Below, piece by piece: positions 54,563 through 63,187 of a stretch of 64,000 nt of DNA (positions are counted from its first letter, which is position 1; every line of letters starts with the position of its first letter). The stretch comes from a bacterium (GTDB lineage: Bacteria > Oederibacteriota > CAKKQC01), in the NCBI GenBank assembly GCA_919901855.1, contig CAKKQC010000038.1, forward strand, positions 105,298-169,297, written 5' to 3'. A program made the position numbers and the translations under genes. Below the pieces are notes generated by a model that was given only the letters and a program-made list of their open reading frames with translations, did no database searches and was not told the DNA's origin.

Positions 54563-56590
54563 TCAGAGGGCCGGGGGGGCGGAGTAGGGACGCGCCGTGC
54601 CGGCGTGGACATCGAAGATCCGCCCGTGCGACGCGCGCGCGGCCGCGACCATGAGCGGGTATGGCTGGTCCGTGATGTCCACGAACCCGTTGAACGCGGT
54701 CTCGCGGTCGAACCGCCCTGTGACCGGCTCGTCCAGGTACTGGAAGAAGTGCCCGCCCACGAAATACGGGATCGAGGCGAGCCGCTCCGTGTAGTACCGG
54801 TACCCGGCCGCGCGCGCGCGCTGGTCGGCCACGGGCACCGCCGCCGTCAGGAGTCCGCGGTCGAGGCTGTTGTGCCCGTACTCGCCGATGAAGCACGGCT
54901 TCCTCGCCAGCGCGAAGTACCGGTCGAACTCGCCCCGCCACGGTTCGATGTCGTAGTGGTTGAACGACACGACCTCCGAATGCCGGGCGCACGCGGCGAT
55001 GACGTCGTCCGGGCGCGCGCCCTGGTTCAGCCGGCTGCCCAGCACGAGGTGGTTGGGGTCGGCGGCCCGGATGGCCCGGTACCAGCCCCCGTACCACCGG
55101 TCCGCGAAGGCGCCGCGGAACTCGGCCATGTCGCGTTCGGCCGTCCCGGTGCGCACCCCGTCGGCCGGCCAGCGCACGTCGTCCCAGGTGCGCGCGGCGC
55201 CGCCCCATGCGGCGTTCAGGGCCCAGACGTGGCGGTAGCGGCGGCGGAGCGCCCTGATGAGCTCCGCGCGAGCGGAGCGGCGCGGCGGCAGCTCGAGGAC
55301 CCGGGAGGGGAAGTCGTTCCACCCGACTTCGTTCGACAGGAAGTGTCCGACGAGCCAGGGGTTGTACCGGAACACCGAGAGGCTCGCCGCGGCCTTCCGC
55401 GCCTCGTCCTCGAACCCGGGGTCGAAGGCGTCGTGGATCAGCTTGGCCACGAGCGGCGTCCGCATCCCGTCGTAGGAGGGCCCGGTGGAAAAGAACGGAA
55501 GCCGCCGGAACGCGAAGAGCGCGTGGTCGGACCAGTTGCCGATCGACGTGAAACCCCACGCGAGCTGGCGCGCGATCGCGCGGTCCAGGTAGCGGCGGCG
55601 GTAGTCCGGACCCCACTTCCGGATCAGGTTGGCGCGGTAGAGCGAGAGGCCGTGGCGCCAGGCGTCGGCGAACCGTCCCTCCTTCTCCGGCAGTGACGAG
55701 TACGCGGCGAGGACCGCCGGGTCCAGCCGCGCGTCCACGCCGCACGCGACGACGTCCATGCCGGTCGCGTAGTACAGCCGGCCGTTGGGCGCGATGAGCC
55801 ACCAGCGCCCGTCGACCTCCTGGACGCGGAAGTACCCGGACGCGCCCCGCGCGGGCCGTTTCGTCCAGGCGTGGAACTGGTCGCGGTGGGGAAACGCCGG
55901 GCCCCTGGCGAGGGCCAGGGCTTCCCGCCGGTCCGCCCGCCCGAGGTCGCTGTCCCGGCGGGCCTTTCCCGGCCACGCGACCGCCGTGCTCTGCCCCCAC
56001 CGGTCCACCCAGCCCTCGGGCCGGACGGGCTCCTCGAGCCGGAGCGCGTAGAGCCCGATCCGGACCGGCGCCGCCCACTTGGGGTCCTCGACGCCCGCGG
56101 AAGCGATCCGGCCCGTGCGCGGCAGGGCCGTGAGACCGATGCGGATCACGCGGACGCGGCTGGTGTCCAGCAGGCCGGTGGACTCGAGGGCCCCGAGCCC
56201 GGGCTGGCGCGGCCAGCCCCAGGGCGAGCCCCAGGTCGCCGAGTACCGGAGCTGCTGGAGGGGGATCCGCCAGGTCGCGCGGCGGTGCGGCGGCACGAGC
56301 GCGGTGAAGGTCGCGCGCTTCCACCGCGAACTCTCGGCCCTGTTTCCGGCGAGCATGATCTCGACCTTGACCTCGTCGGCGTCCCGGTTCTCGAGGTCCA
56401 CGGCGAGGGTGCGGAACCCGCGCCAGTCCGTGCGGGAGAAGTCCCGGGGAGAGAGGAGTTCCAGCGCGTCCTGCCCGGGCCGGACGAGCCCGAGTTCGAG
56501 GCCGCCGGGCAGCGGGAGGGCCGGGATCTCCTGGCGGGCGGCGAGCCGGAGCAGGTTGGGTGATGCGAACCGGACCAGCGGGGTGTTCAT
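54563..56590 (-). CDS. Agarase-like (GH50-type) TIM-barrel glycoside hydrolase
   Basis: 675 residues. The N-terminal 210 residues form a beta-rich, CBM-like region (GFRTLAVDLENRDADEVKVEIML). A TIM barrel follows with SGYFRVQEVDGRWWLIAPNGRLYYATGMD (start), WGFTSIGNWSDHALF, the probable acid/base Glu in VGHFLSNEVGWNDF (about residue 405), the probable nucleophile Glu in KPCFIGEYGHNS and GHFFQYLDEPVTGRF near the end. This layout is closest to GH50/agarase-type enzymes as I remember them. No signal peptide is present, so the substrate would be an internalised oligosaccharide. It is translated 4 nt after the isomerase gene. Family number is tentative. Confidence 0.7.
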   Translation of the reverse strand: MNTPLVRFASPNLLRLAARQEIPALPLPGGLELGLVRPGQDALELLSPRDFSRTDWRGFRTLAVDLENRDADEVKVEIMLAGNRAESSRWKRATFTALVPPHRRATWRIPLQQLRYSATWGSPWGWPRQPGLGALESTGLLDTSRVRVIRIGLTALPRTGRIASAGVEDPKWAAPVRIGLYALRLEEPVRPEGWVDRWGQSTAVAWPGKARRDSDLGRADRREALALARGPAFPHRDQFHAWTKRPARGASGYFRVQEVDGRWWLIAPNGRLYYATGMDVVACGVDARLDPAVLAAYSSLPEKEGRFADAWRHGLSLYRANLIRKWGPDYRRRYLDRAIARQLAWGFTSIGNWSDHALFAFRRLPFFSTGPSYDGMRTPLVAKLIHDAFDPGFEDEARKAAASLSVFRYNPWLVGHFLSNEVGWNDFPSRVLELPPRRSARAELIRALRRRYRHVWALNAAWGGAARTWDDVRWPADGVRTGTAERDMAEFRGAFADRWYGGWYRAIRAADPNHLVLGSRLNQGARPDDVIAACARHSEVVSFNHYDIEPWRGEFDRYFALARKPCFIGEYGHNSLDRGLLTAAVPVADQRARAAGYRYYTERLASIPYFVGGHFFQYLDEPVTGRFDRETAFNGFVDITDQPYPLMVAAARASHGRIFDVHAGTARPYSAPPAL

Positions 56591-56594
56591 GGCG

Positions 56595-57392
56595 TCATTG
56601 TACTCCCGCCTCGACGAGTTTCCGGACCGCGAGGATGTCGGCCTCCGCGTCCCCGGATTCGGGCGGCAGGCACTCGACCGCGACGAACCCCGCGTACTTC
56701 CGCTCCCGGAGCGCGGCCAGCAGCCGGGCGAAGTCCACGGTGCCCGTGCCGCCCATGACGCTCATCCGCCCCGGGGCCGCGTCCCGGACGTGCACGTGCG
56801 CGGTCCTTTCGAGCAGGAAGTCCGTGGCCGCGGGGGCCAGCCCCTGCATCGCGAAGTGGCTGGGGTCGTAGACGAACCGGAGCCCGGGCACCGCCTTCAT
56901 CAGGGCCCGGATCTGCTCCGGCGTCGCGACGGGGGTGTCGTAGTGGGCCTCGAGCACGAACTCGACGCCCCCCTTCTTCGCGATCGAGAGCATCTCGCGC
57001 GCGCTCGCGGCGACGCGGTCCATCGCCGCCTTCCAGGGGGTCCCCTGCTTGAGGTAGCCGGGGTAGAACGAAGCGATCCGGATGTCCAGCCGCGCCATGA
57101 TCTCCGCCAGTCCGCGCCATTCGCGCAAGCGCTGGGTAACCGCCACGGGCTCCCGGTTGTGGAGGTCGCCGACCGCGGCGTTGAACGTGGCGGCCTTCAG
57201 TCCAAGCGCCGCCAGCGGCTCCGCGATCGTCCTCGCCCGCCCCCCGGGGTCGGCGGCCATCTCGGCTGGCAGGAGCTGCCGGTAGAAGGGGATGGCGACG
57301 AGGTCGGCGTGGGTGAACCCCAGCCGGGCCACCCCGGCCAGGGCGCCCGCGAGGTCCCCCGGGAAACTGACCGTCGAGCAAGCCAGGACCAT
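56595..57392 (-). CDS. Sugar phosphate isomerase/epimerase (TIM barrel)
   Basis: 265 residues. Xylose-isomerase-like barrel with metal-ligand segments FVLEAHYDTPVATPEQ (Glu, about residue 145), RFVYDPSHFAMQG (Asp/His, about 173-185), HVHVRDAAPG (His, about 203) and FVAVECLPPESGD (Glu, about 235). It probably isomerises or epimerises a sugar released by the agarase-like enzyme encoded next. First gene of the isomerase / hydrolase / HicB-like operon. The ATG at 57392 lies 6 nt after TATCCT, so it is preferred over an ATG at 57410. Divergent from the ThuA gene. Confidence 0.83.
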   Translation of the reverse strand: MVLACSTVSFPGDLAGALAGVARLGFTHADLVAIPFYRQLLPAEMAADPGGRARTIAEPLAALGLKAATFNAAVGDLHNREPVAVTQRLREWRGLAEIMARLDIRIASFYPGYLKQGTPWKAAMDRVAASAREMLSIAKKGGVEFVLEAHYDTPVATPEQIRALMKAVPGLRFVYDPSHFAMQGLAPAATDFLLERTAHVHVRDAAPGRMSVMGGTGTVDFARLLAALRERKYAGFVAVECLPPESGDAEADILAVRKLVEAGVQ

Positions 57393-57398
57393 GGCCCG

Positions 57399-57418
57399 AG
57401 GATAGCACATGCTATGAT
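57399..57418. promoter_or_regulatory. Back-to-back -10 boxes with an operator-like palindrome
   Basis: Minus-strand TATCCT (57399-57404) serves the isomerase operon and plus-strand TATGAT (57413-57418) the ThuA gene. Between and overlapping them is ATAGCA-CA-TGCTAT (57402-57415), a 14-bp palindrome placed to control both directions. Confidence 0.45.
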
Positions 57419-57427
57419 CCGGTCACT

Positions 57428-58057
57428 ATGCGTGTGCGGGTGCTGATAGGCGGCAACGACGACTGGCACGACCTGGTCGGGGCGGGGACGATCCTGAAGG
57501 AGGCCCTGGTCGCGGCCGGGATCGAGGCCACGATGCACGTGGGCTGGGGCGAACAGCAGCGGGGCGGGCCGGAGACGTCGGCGCTCGTCATGTACACGAA
57601 CGGGATGCGGATGACGCCGCAGGACCAGGAGGCTCTTTGCGGGCTGGTGGCCGGCGGGCTCGGACTCGTCGCGATCCACACATGCGCGGTCCTGGCCGAG
57701 CCGCCCGAGTTCCACGCCCGATGGCTGGGCCTGATCGGGAACCGGTTCGTCCACCACCCCCCGTTCGCGAGGTTCGGGGTCTCGATCGACCGCGATCACC
57801 CCGTCACGCACGGGGTCGCCGGGTTCGAGATCGAGGACGAGCTCTACGTCACCGAGCCGTGGGGGGAGCCCATGGCCGTCCTCGCGACCGCGGCCTTCGA
57901 GGGCAAGCGCCACCCGATGGTCTCCGTCCGCGAGACCGGCCGTGGGCGCGTCTGCTACCTCGCCAACGGCCACGACGCCCGGGCGCTGCGCAATCCCGGG
58001 TTCCAGTCCCTGCTCCTCCGCGCCGTCCGCTGGTCCTCCGGGGACGTATTTAAGTAA
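57428..58057 (+). CDS. ThuA-like domain protein
   Basis: 209 residues. A ThuA (trehalose-utilisation-like) class I glutamine-amidotransferase-like fold: RVLIGGNDDWHD at the start, LVMYTNGMRMTPQDQEAL, GGLGLVAIHTC (about residues 74-84) and RFVHHPPFARFGVSI, HPVTHGVAGFEIEDELYV. Proteins of this type cluster with sugar oxidoreductases; their chemistry is not established. The last codons (GDVFK) and the TAA stop lie inside palindrome P5. The start ATG is 9 nt from a TATGAT box. Confidence 0.83.
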   Translation: MRVRVLIGGNDDWHDLVGAGTILKEALVAAGIEATMHVGWGEQQRGGPETSALVMYTNGMRMTPQDQEALCGLVAGGLGLVAIHTCAVLAEPPEFHARWLGLIGNRFVHHPPFARFGVSIDRDHPVTHGVAGFEIEDELYVTEPWGEPMAVLATAAFEGKRHPMVSVRETGRGRVCYLANGHDARALRNPGFQSLLLRAVRWSSGDVFK

Positions 58058-58093
58058 TTAAGTTACGCAACTTAATTACTTAAATACGTCCCC
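58040..58093. repeat. Palindrome P5, GGGGACGTATTTAAG-ended, 25-nt arms
   Basis: Perfect 25-nt arms around ACGC. It contains the ThuA stop TAA (58055-58057). Its right end CGTCCCCTCAGG (58087-58098) is repeated in tandem at 58099-58110, reaching the stop codon of the convergent NicO gene. Confidence 0.9.
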
Positions 58094-58105
58094 TCAGGCG
58101 TCCCC

Positions 58106-58765
58106 TCAGGAGAAGAGCCAGTAGATTCCGACGAGGATGGCGGCTGCGCCCGTCGTCGCCATCAGCCCCCGGTAGAGGTCCGTCCCCCGCGCCGCCGCCC
58201 GGCCGGCCAGGTGGCCCAGCGCCTCGCTGAACCCGGCCATCGCCGCCACCGTGCCGATCCCGAACGCGACGAGGTAGGTCGCCCCCTGCGCGAAGGGCAG
58301 CGCCAGCGCGGGCAGAACGCCGAGGATGTGCGAGCTGCCCGCCAGTCCGTGGACCACGCCTACGGCGAACGCGGCGTGGATGTGCGCGTGCGCGACCGCG
58401 GGGGGGGCGTGTCCCTCGTGGAGATGCACATGGACGTGGCCGTGCCCGTCGTGGGTGTGCCCGTGCGCGTGCACGCGTCCCCGCCAGGCCCGGAACAGCC
58501 CCCACGCCCCGATCCCGATCAGGACCAGCCCCACCAGCCGCTCGCTCCACCCCGAGACCCGCTCCACCGGCAGGATGCCGCGCAGCGCGAGCGCGAGCAG
58601 TCCGACCAGGAGGACGCCGGCCACGTGGCCGAGCCCCCAGCGCGCGCCGGTGCGCCAGCCGCCCCGCCCCGCCGCGGCCAGCGGCGCCACGGCGGCGAGG
58701 TGGTCGGGGCCCGAGAGGACGTGGACCAGTCCGGCGAGGAGGCCGCTGAGGACTACGACGAGCAT
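58106..58765 (-). CDS. NicO/UreH-type nickel-cobalt or metal transport membrane protein
   Basis: 219 residues, about six transmembrane segments. The first carries HVLSGPDHLAAVAPL (about residues 15-29), resembling the HxxxxDH metal motif of nickel/cobalt carriers. A cytoplasmic or periplasmic loop rich in histidine (HAHGHTHDGHGHVHVHLHEG, about 98-117) should bind Ni2+ or Co2+. A second His motif (GVVHGLAGSSHILGVLPAL) follows. No nickel enzyme is in the window, so the metal is unknown. The ATG at 58765 lies 7 nt after TATAGT and is preferred over 58774. The stop lies within the tandem flank of palindrome P5. Confidence 0.82.
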   Translation of the reverse strand: MLVVVLSGLLAGLVHVLSGPDHLAAVAPLAAAGRGGWRTGARWGLGHVAGVLLVGLLALALRGILPVERVSGWSERLVGLVLIGIGAWGLFRAWRGRVHAHGHTHDGHGHVHVHLHEGHAPPAVAHAHIHAAFAVGVVHGLAGSSHILGVLPALALPFAQGATYLVAFGIGTVAAMAGFSEALGHLAGRAAARGTDLYRGLMATTGAAAILVGIYWLFS

Positions 58766-58772
58766 GGGAACC

Positions 58773-58778
58773 ACTATA
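58773..58778 (-). promoter_or_regulatory. -10 box TATAGT of the NicO gene
   Basis: TATAGT ends 7 nt before the ATG at 58765 and lies in the 30-nt gap after the GH2 gene. Confidence 0.5.
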
Positions 58779-58795
58779 CGCGAGGGGCTTTGGGC

Positions 58796-61594
58796 TCAGC
58801 CGGCCGAGACGACCGTGGCCGCGCCCGGCTCCAGCCCGTCCGCCGCGGCGCGGATCGTGATCGCGCCCGGGATGAACCCCGTGCGCACCGCCACCCGCAT
58901 GACCCCGCCCTCGGCGGCAAGCTCGCGGTCCCCGGGCGAGTGCCAGCGCAGCCCGTGCGCGGGGTCGGCGTAGAAGTTGTACGACCCCCGCCACGTCGCC
59001 GGCCCGTTCAGGGAGAACCGGATCGCATGGTCCGCGAGCGGGCACCAGACCCCGGCGGCGTCCACGACGGTAACCGTCGCGATCGCGGCGTCGGTCCCGT
59101 TCGCGCGCAGTGGGAAGGGAGAGCCGTCCGGCCCCGCCGCCGCCGGCTCGAACTCGACCCGGAGCCGCCGCGGGTCCCCGGCCGTGACCCGCTCGTCGCG
59201 GCAGACGGGCGCGCCGGCGGCGTCGAGCCCCGTCGCGGCGATAGTCCCCGGCTCCCACCCGACCTCCCCCCAGGTGCACCGCCGCGACCGGGGGTCCGGC
59301 GCCCGCACGCCGAGGCTCCGCCCGTTCAGCGCGAGCTCGACCGCGGGGCAGTTGCTCCACGCGTCCACCTCCTGGACCCCGGAGAGGTTCCAGTGGCTCT
59401 GGAGCGCCACCCCCGGCCGCAGCGGGAACGGCACCCACAGCGCACGCTCGAAGATCCGGTACAGGAGCCTCGGAAACCGGTTGCCGTCGAGCGCGCTGGA
59501 CCCCAGCGAGCGCTGGTTGCGCATCCCGTTGAGGTAGATCGTGTACCCCTCGCCCTGCGTCTCGGCCAGCATCCAGTGGATCCAGCCGCAGGCGCTACCT
59601 TCGAGGTCCTTGAGGTAATCGTCCACGAACCACGCGGCCAGCTCCTTCTCGTGCTCCCAGTCGAACCGGGCGGCGTTGTGGCTGGGCAGTCCGTCCCAGC
59701 GGGCGCCGTAGACCTCGGTGTTGAGCGACGGGGACCCGGGGACCTTGGCGTACGCGTTCGTGTACCCGACGACGATGCGGTCCCCGGGGTTCCAGCCCGC
59801 CTTAGGGTAGCTGTCGCGCGTGAGCACGATCCGCGGCGCGAGGTCGTCCCAGGCGTCGACGACGGCCTTGGTCGTCCCCGGCCAGATGATCGCGCCCTCC
59901 TTCGCGACGCCGTTGTTCGCCTCCCACACCGCCACCGCCGGGTGGTTGCGGAAGGCCACGATCATGTCCCGGTCGTACTCGGGCTTGTACGCGTCCGCGG
60001 GCGCCCCATAGAGCGACCACTCGTTGTCGCCGCTGTCCGCGATCACGAGGATCCCCAGCTCGTCGCACGCCTCCAGGGTAGGCGACGGGGGCGGCACGTG
60101 TCCGACGCGCAGGGCGTTGCCGCCGGCGGCCGCCAGCAGCCGCATGTCGCCCCACTGGAGGGCGGCCGGGACCGCGCTTCCGAGGGCGGGGTAGGCGTTC
60201 CGGTGGCCGAACCCGTTGAGGATCGTCTTCTCGCCGTTGACGTAACAGAAGTCGGCGTCCCAGGTGATGACGCGCAGCCCGGCCGCCCGTTCGACCCGGT
60301 CGGTCTCGCGCCCGTCCACGATCACGCGCTGGACTATCCGGTACAGGGCCGGCTGGCCGTGCGGGCTCGCGTTCGGGAACCACAGCTCCGGGCGGTCGAT
60401 CGTGCCGCCCCCCTCGATGACGGCCACGGCGCCGGCGGGCACGTCCCGGGTCGCGGACACCTCCAGCACCGCGGCTCCCGCGGGATCGAGCACCCGGGTC
60501 TCCAGCGTCGCGGCCACAGCGTCCTCCCCGTCGTTGGCCACCTGGGTCCGGTGGCGGATCTCCGCGCGCTCGCGCGTAGCGGCGACGGTCGCGATGTACC
60601 CGCCCCACCGCCCGCCGGGACCGTGGACGTCGAGGGGGATGTGGACCTCGTCCGTGGCCACGAGCCGGACCGGCCCGACGAGCCCGCCCCAGCCCATGCA
60701 GAACTCCTCGAAGACCCCGAACCCGGGCCAGGTGAAGAAGCCGTGCTCGGCGTTGCCGACGCGGACCGCGATCACGTTGTCGCCGGGCCGCAGGGAATCC
60801 GTGACGTCCACGGTGAACGGGATGAACCCGCCGACGTGCGTGACGTCCCCGGGCTGCGGCACGGCCGTAACCCCCGGCTGGAACCGGCCGTTCACGTAGA
60901 CGGCCGCCCCGACGTTCGCGCCCTCGAAGAGGAGGTGAAACCGCCGCCCGCGGGTCTCCCCGGCGAGCGGCAGGTGCCGGCGGTACCAGCCGGTGGCCCG
61001 CAGGATGGGCGTCTCGCGGCCGTTGAGGTACGTGTCGAGGTCGTTCCAGCAGTGGGGGATTCCGACCCGCTCCCAGCCTGAGTCGTCGGCCCCGGGCTCC
61101 GCGAGCGCGAGGTCGTCCTCGATCCGGGGGTGCGGCCCGAACGCCTCGATCCGGACGACCTCGGGGGCGCCCTGCCACTTCTCGAACTCGACCCGGAGGA
61201 ACCGGGCCTCGACCCCGGCGGAGCGCTCGAACGTGCCCCCGACCACCCGATCGACGAATCCGACCGTGCCCGCGGTGTCCGTGACCTTCTTCTCGATGAC
61301 GGGCTCGGCCTTGACCATCCGGGCCGGGATCGTGGTCCACGCGCCTTCCGTCACGCCGTGGTGGACGGCGAACCGGACCTCCTTGACCGCGGCGCCCGCG
61401 ACGACGACCCGGACGGCCTCAACCCGATGGACGGCCCCCAGGTCCAGGGCATGCGTCCGGCCATCCGCGGGGCCGCCGGCCACCGCCGTCCGCCCGGCCG
61501 CGAAATCCTCCCGCGCCGGGGCTTCGACCAGCCGGAACGCCCACGGCTCCCGGCCGAGGTCCATGACCGAGCGTCTGCCGTCCGAGCGAGCCAC
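58796..61594 (-). CDS. Glycoside hydrolase family 2 protein (beta-galactosidase-like)
   Basis: 932 residues. After an F5/8-type C-like segment (about residues 25-155, ALDLGAVHRVEAVRVVV...RFLRVEFEKW) come the GH2 sugar-binding jelly roll (about 165-330, IPHCWNDLDTYLNGRE, RATGWYRRHLPL, VYVNGRF), an Ig-like domain (about 340-440), a TIM barrel (about 440-720) and a C-terminal Ig-like domain. The probable nucleophile Glu is in SLNTEVYGARW (about 625). Where family members have W-x-x-x-N-E, this protein has AVWEANNGVAKEG (about 555), so the usual acid/base Glu may be shifted or missing. No signal peptide. The GTG start is 3 nt after the esterase stop. Confidence 0.83.
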   Translation of the reverse strand: MARSDGRRSVMDLGREPWAFRLVEAPAREDFAAGRTAVAGGPADGRTHALDLGAVHRVEAVRVVVAGAAVKEVRFAVHHGVTEGAWTTIPARMVKAEPVIEKKVTDTAGTVGFVDRVVGGTFERSAGVEARFLRVEFEKWQGAPEVVRIEAFGPHPRIEDDLALAEPGADDSGWERVGIPHCWNDLDTYLNGRETPILRATGWYRRHLPLAGETRGRRFHLLFEGANVGAAVYVNGRFQPGVTAVPQPGDVTHVGGFIPFTVDVTDSLRPGDNVIAVRVGNAEHGFFTWPGFGVFEEFCMGWGGLVGPVRLVATDEVHIPLDVHGPGGRWGGYIATVAATRERAEIRHRTQVANDGEDAVAATLETRVLDPAGAAVLEVSATRDVPAGAVAVIEGGGTIDRPELWFPNASPHGQPALYRIVQRVIVDGRETDRVERAAGLRVITWDADFCYVNGEKTILNGFGHRNAYPALGSAVPAALQWGDMRLLAAAGGNALRVGHVPPPSPTLEACDELGILVIADSGDNEWSLYGAPADAYKPEYDRDMIVAFRNHPAVAVWEANNGVAKEGAIIWPGTTKAVVDAWDDLAPRIVLTRDSYPKAGWNPGDRIVVGYTNAYAKVPGSPSLNTEVYGARWDGLPSHNAARFDWEHEKELAAWFVDDYLKDLEGSACGWIHWMLAETQGEGYTIYLNGMRNQRSLGSSALDGNRFPRLLYRIFERALWVPFPLRPGVALQSHWNLSGVQEVDAWSNCPAVELALNGRSLGVRAPDPRSRRCTWGEVGWEPGTIAATGLDAAGAPVCRDERVTAGDPRRLRVEFEPAAAGPDGSPFPLRANGTDAAIATVTVVDAAGVWCPLADHAIRFSLNGPATWRGSYNFYADPAHGLRWHSPGDRELAAEGGVMRVAVRTGFIPGAITIRAAADGLEPGAATVVSAG

Positions 61595-61597
61595 GGG

Positions 61598-63163
61598 TCA
61601 GTGTTCCGCCTGCAGCCGGATGAGCAGCTCGTAGCGCTCCCGGACGCGCTCGGGCTCGGCGCGCGTGACGACGTCGATCGTCAACCGCCTTCCCGTCGCG
61701 AACCGCGGCCAATCCGGCAGCCCCGGCCCGTTCGGGTCCCCGGTCCGAATGAAGTTCGCGAAGTAGCCCTCCATCATCCGCGACACCGCGTGATCTTCGG
61801 GCGTCCAGGCGTACGCCTTGTTGAGCGGCAGGTTCCCCAGCGCGTACTCGATCTCGGAGGCATGCGCGGCCCCCTGGGCCCCCGGGCGGGGCCGGGCGAA
61901 CAGGTAGTACCAGGTCGGCTGTCCGCCCGTCCTCGTCGCGAGGTCGAGCATACGCCAGGTCTCGAGCGCGATGAACCGGTCCGACGAGAGGTCCGTGGCG
62001 GCTTCCATCACCGCGTCGTCGCCGGTCGCGGGGTAGAGCCGGAAGACCTCGTCCGCGTCCGCGCCGTAGAGCTTGGCGAGCACCGCCCGGTAGTGCTCGA
62101 CGGTCGGGGAGTCGCCCCCCATGAGCCAGTTCCACGCCCCCTCCGCCGTGTTCGACCCGGCCAGGAGCGGGACTAAAGCCTTCTCGCCGGCGCCCCAGAT
62201 CGCGGCCGGAGGCTTTGGCAGGAACCAGCCGTCCACGCACGGCCGGAACCAGGGCACGCCGGGTTTCCCCGACGCCTCGAGCAGGGAGGTCGCCGGGATC
62301 CTCCGCAGCGCCGCGATCCCCGGGGTGTCCCCGAGTCCGACCCCGGCCGCGAACCGGCTGCCGGCCTGCTCGGCCTCCGCCAGGGTCATCGCGTGCATGA
62401 GCGCCCCGCTCTCGCCGATCGCGCCCGCGAACAGCCCCCGCGACCCCGGGGAGGCCATCTGCGCGCTCACGGACGAGGCCCCGGCGGATTCCCCCGCGAT
62501 CGTGACCCGCGCGGGATCTCCGCCGAAGGCGGCGATGTTGTCGCGCACCCAGACCAGCGCGGCCTGCTGGTCGAGGAGTCCGTAGTTGCCCGAGGCGCCG
62601 TGCGGTGATTCGCGCGAGAGCTCCGGGTGGGCGAGGAACCCGAAGACCCCGAGCCGGTAGTTGACCGTCACCGAGATGATCCCCCGGGCGGCCATGCTCG
62701 CGCCGTCGTACCGGGGCTCGCTCCCGTCGCCGGCCACGAACCCGCCGCCGTAGAAATAGACGAGAACCGGGGTCGAAGCGACCCCCGCAGTTGCGGTGGA
62801 CCCCGCAACTGCGCGGCGCGGCGGCACCCACACGTTGAGGTAGAGGCAGTCCTCGTCCGGGCTCCTCGCCCGGAACCCCATGTCGCCGAAGACCGGGCGC
62901 TGCATCGCGCGCGGGCCGAAGTCGGCCGCCCGGCGGACCCCGGTCCAGCCCCGGGGAGGCTGCGGCGGCTTCCAGCGCAGGTCCCCGACCGGCGCTTCGG
63001 CGAACGGGACCCCCTTGAAGCTCCTGATCCCGGTGGCGCGGTCAGCCGTACCCTCGATAGTTCCGCCCGCGACGCGGACCCGCGTGGAGGCCAGCCCCCA
63101 AGGCGCCAGCAGGGCCGCCGCCAGCGTCGCCACGAGCCGCCCGCCCCGCTTCCCGGTTTCCAT
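61598..63163 (-). CDS. Secreted type B carboxylesterase
   Basis: 521 residues. A signal peptide (GRLVATLAAALLAPWGLAS) precedes an alpha/beta hydrolase of the carboxylesterase/cholinesterase family: EDCLYLNVWVP, oxyanion GGGF, nucleophile Ser in TIAGESAGASSV (about residue 210), acid Glu in SNTAEGAWNW and His in QGAAHASEIEYALGN. It should cleave ester side groups, for example acetyl or feruloyl groups on glycans, outside the cytoplasm. It is cotranscribed with the GH2 gene 3 nt downstream. The ATG at 63163 is supported by TATGAT 7 nt upstream and removes three residues from the longest frame. Confidence 0.88.
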   Translation of the reverse strand: METGKRGGRLVATLAAALLAPWGLASTRVRVAGGTIEGTADRATGIRSFKGVPFAEAPVGDLRWKPPQPPRGWTGVRRAADFGPRAMQRPVFGDMGFRARSPDEDCLYLNVWVPPRRAVAGSTATAGVASTPVLVYFYGGGFVAGDGSEPRYDGASMAARGIISVTVNYRLGVFGFLAHPELSRESPHGASGNYGLLDQQAALVWVRDNIAAFGGDPARVTIAGESAGASSVSAQMASPGSRGLFAGAIGESGALMHAMTLAEAEQAGSRFAAGVGLGDTPGIAALRRIPATSLLEASGKPGVPWFRPCVDGWFLPKPPAAIWGAGEKALVPLLAGSNTAEGAWNWLMGGDSPTVEHYRAVLAKLYGADADEVFRLYPATGDDAVMEAATDLSSDRFIALETWRMLDLATRTGGQPTWYYLFARPRPGAQGAAHASEIEYALGNLPLNKAYAWTPEDHAVSRMMEGYFANFIRTGDPNGPGLPDWPRFATGRRLTIDVVTRAEPERVRERYELLIRLQAEH

Positions 63164-63170
63164 GGGCCCC

Positions 63171-63180
63171 ATCATATAAT
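63171..63180. promoter_or_regulatory. Overlapping divergent -10 boxes of the esterase and peptidase genes
   Basis: Minus-strand TATGAT (63171-63176) ends 7 nt before the esterase ATG; plus-strand TATAAT (63175-63180) ends 7 nt before the peptidase GTG. The boxes share two bases, and only 24 nt separate the two start codons. Confidence 0.55.
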
Positions 63181-63187
63181 GTTGCCC

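Noticed and set aside
58211-61081. 956-codon plus-strand ORF opposite the NicO and GH2 genes
   Set aside because: Shadow frame with no domains; the minus-strand frames encode known families.
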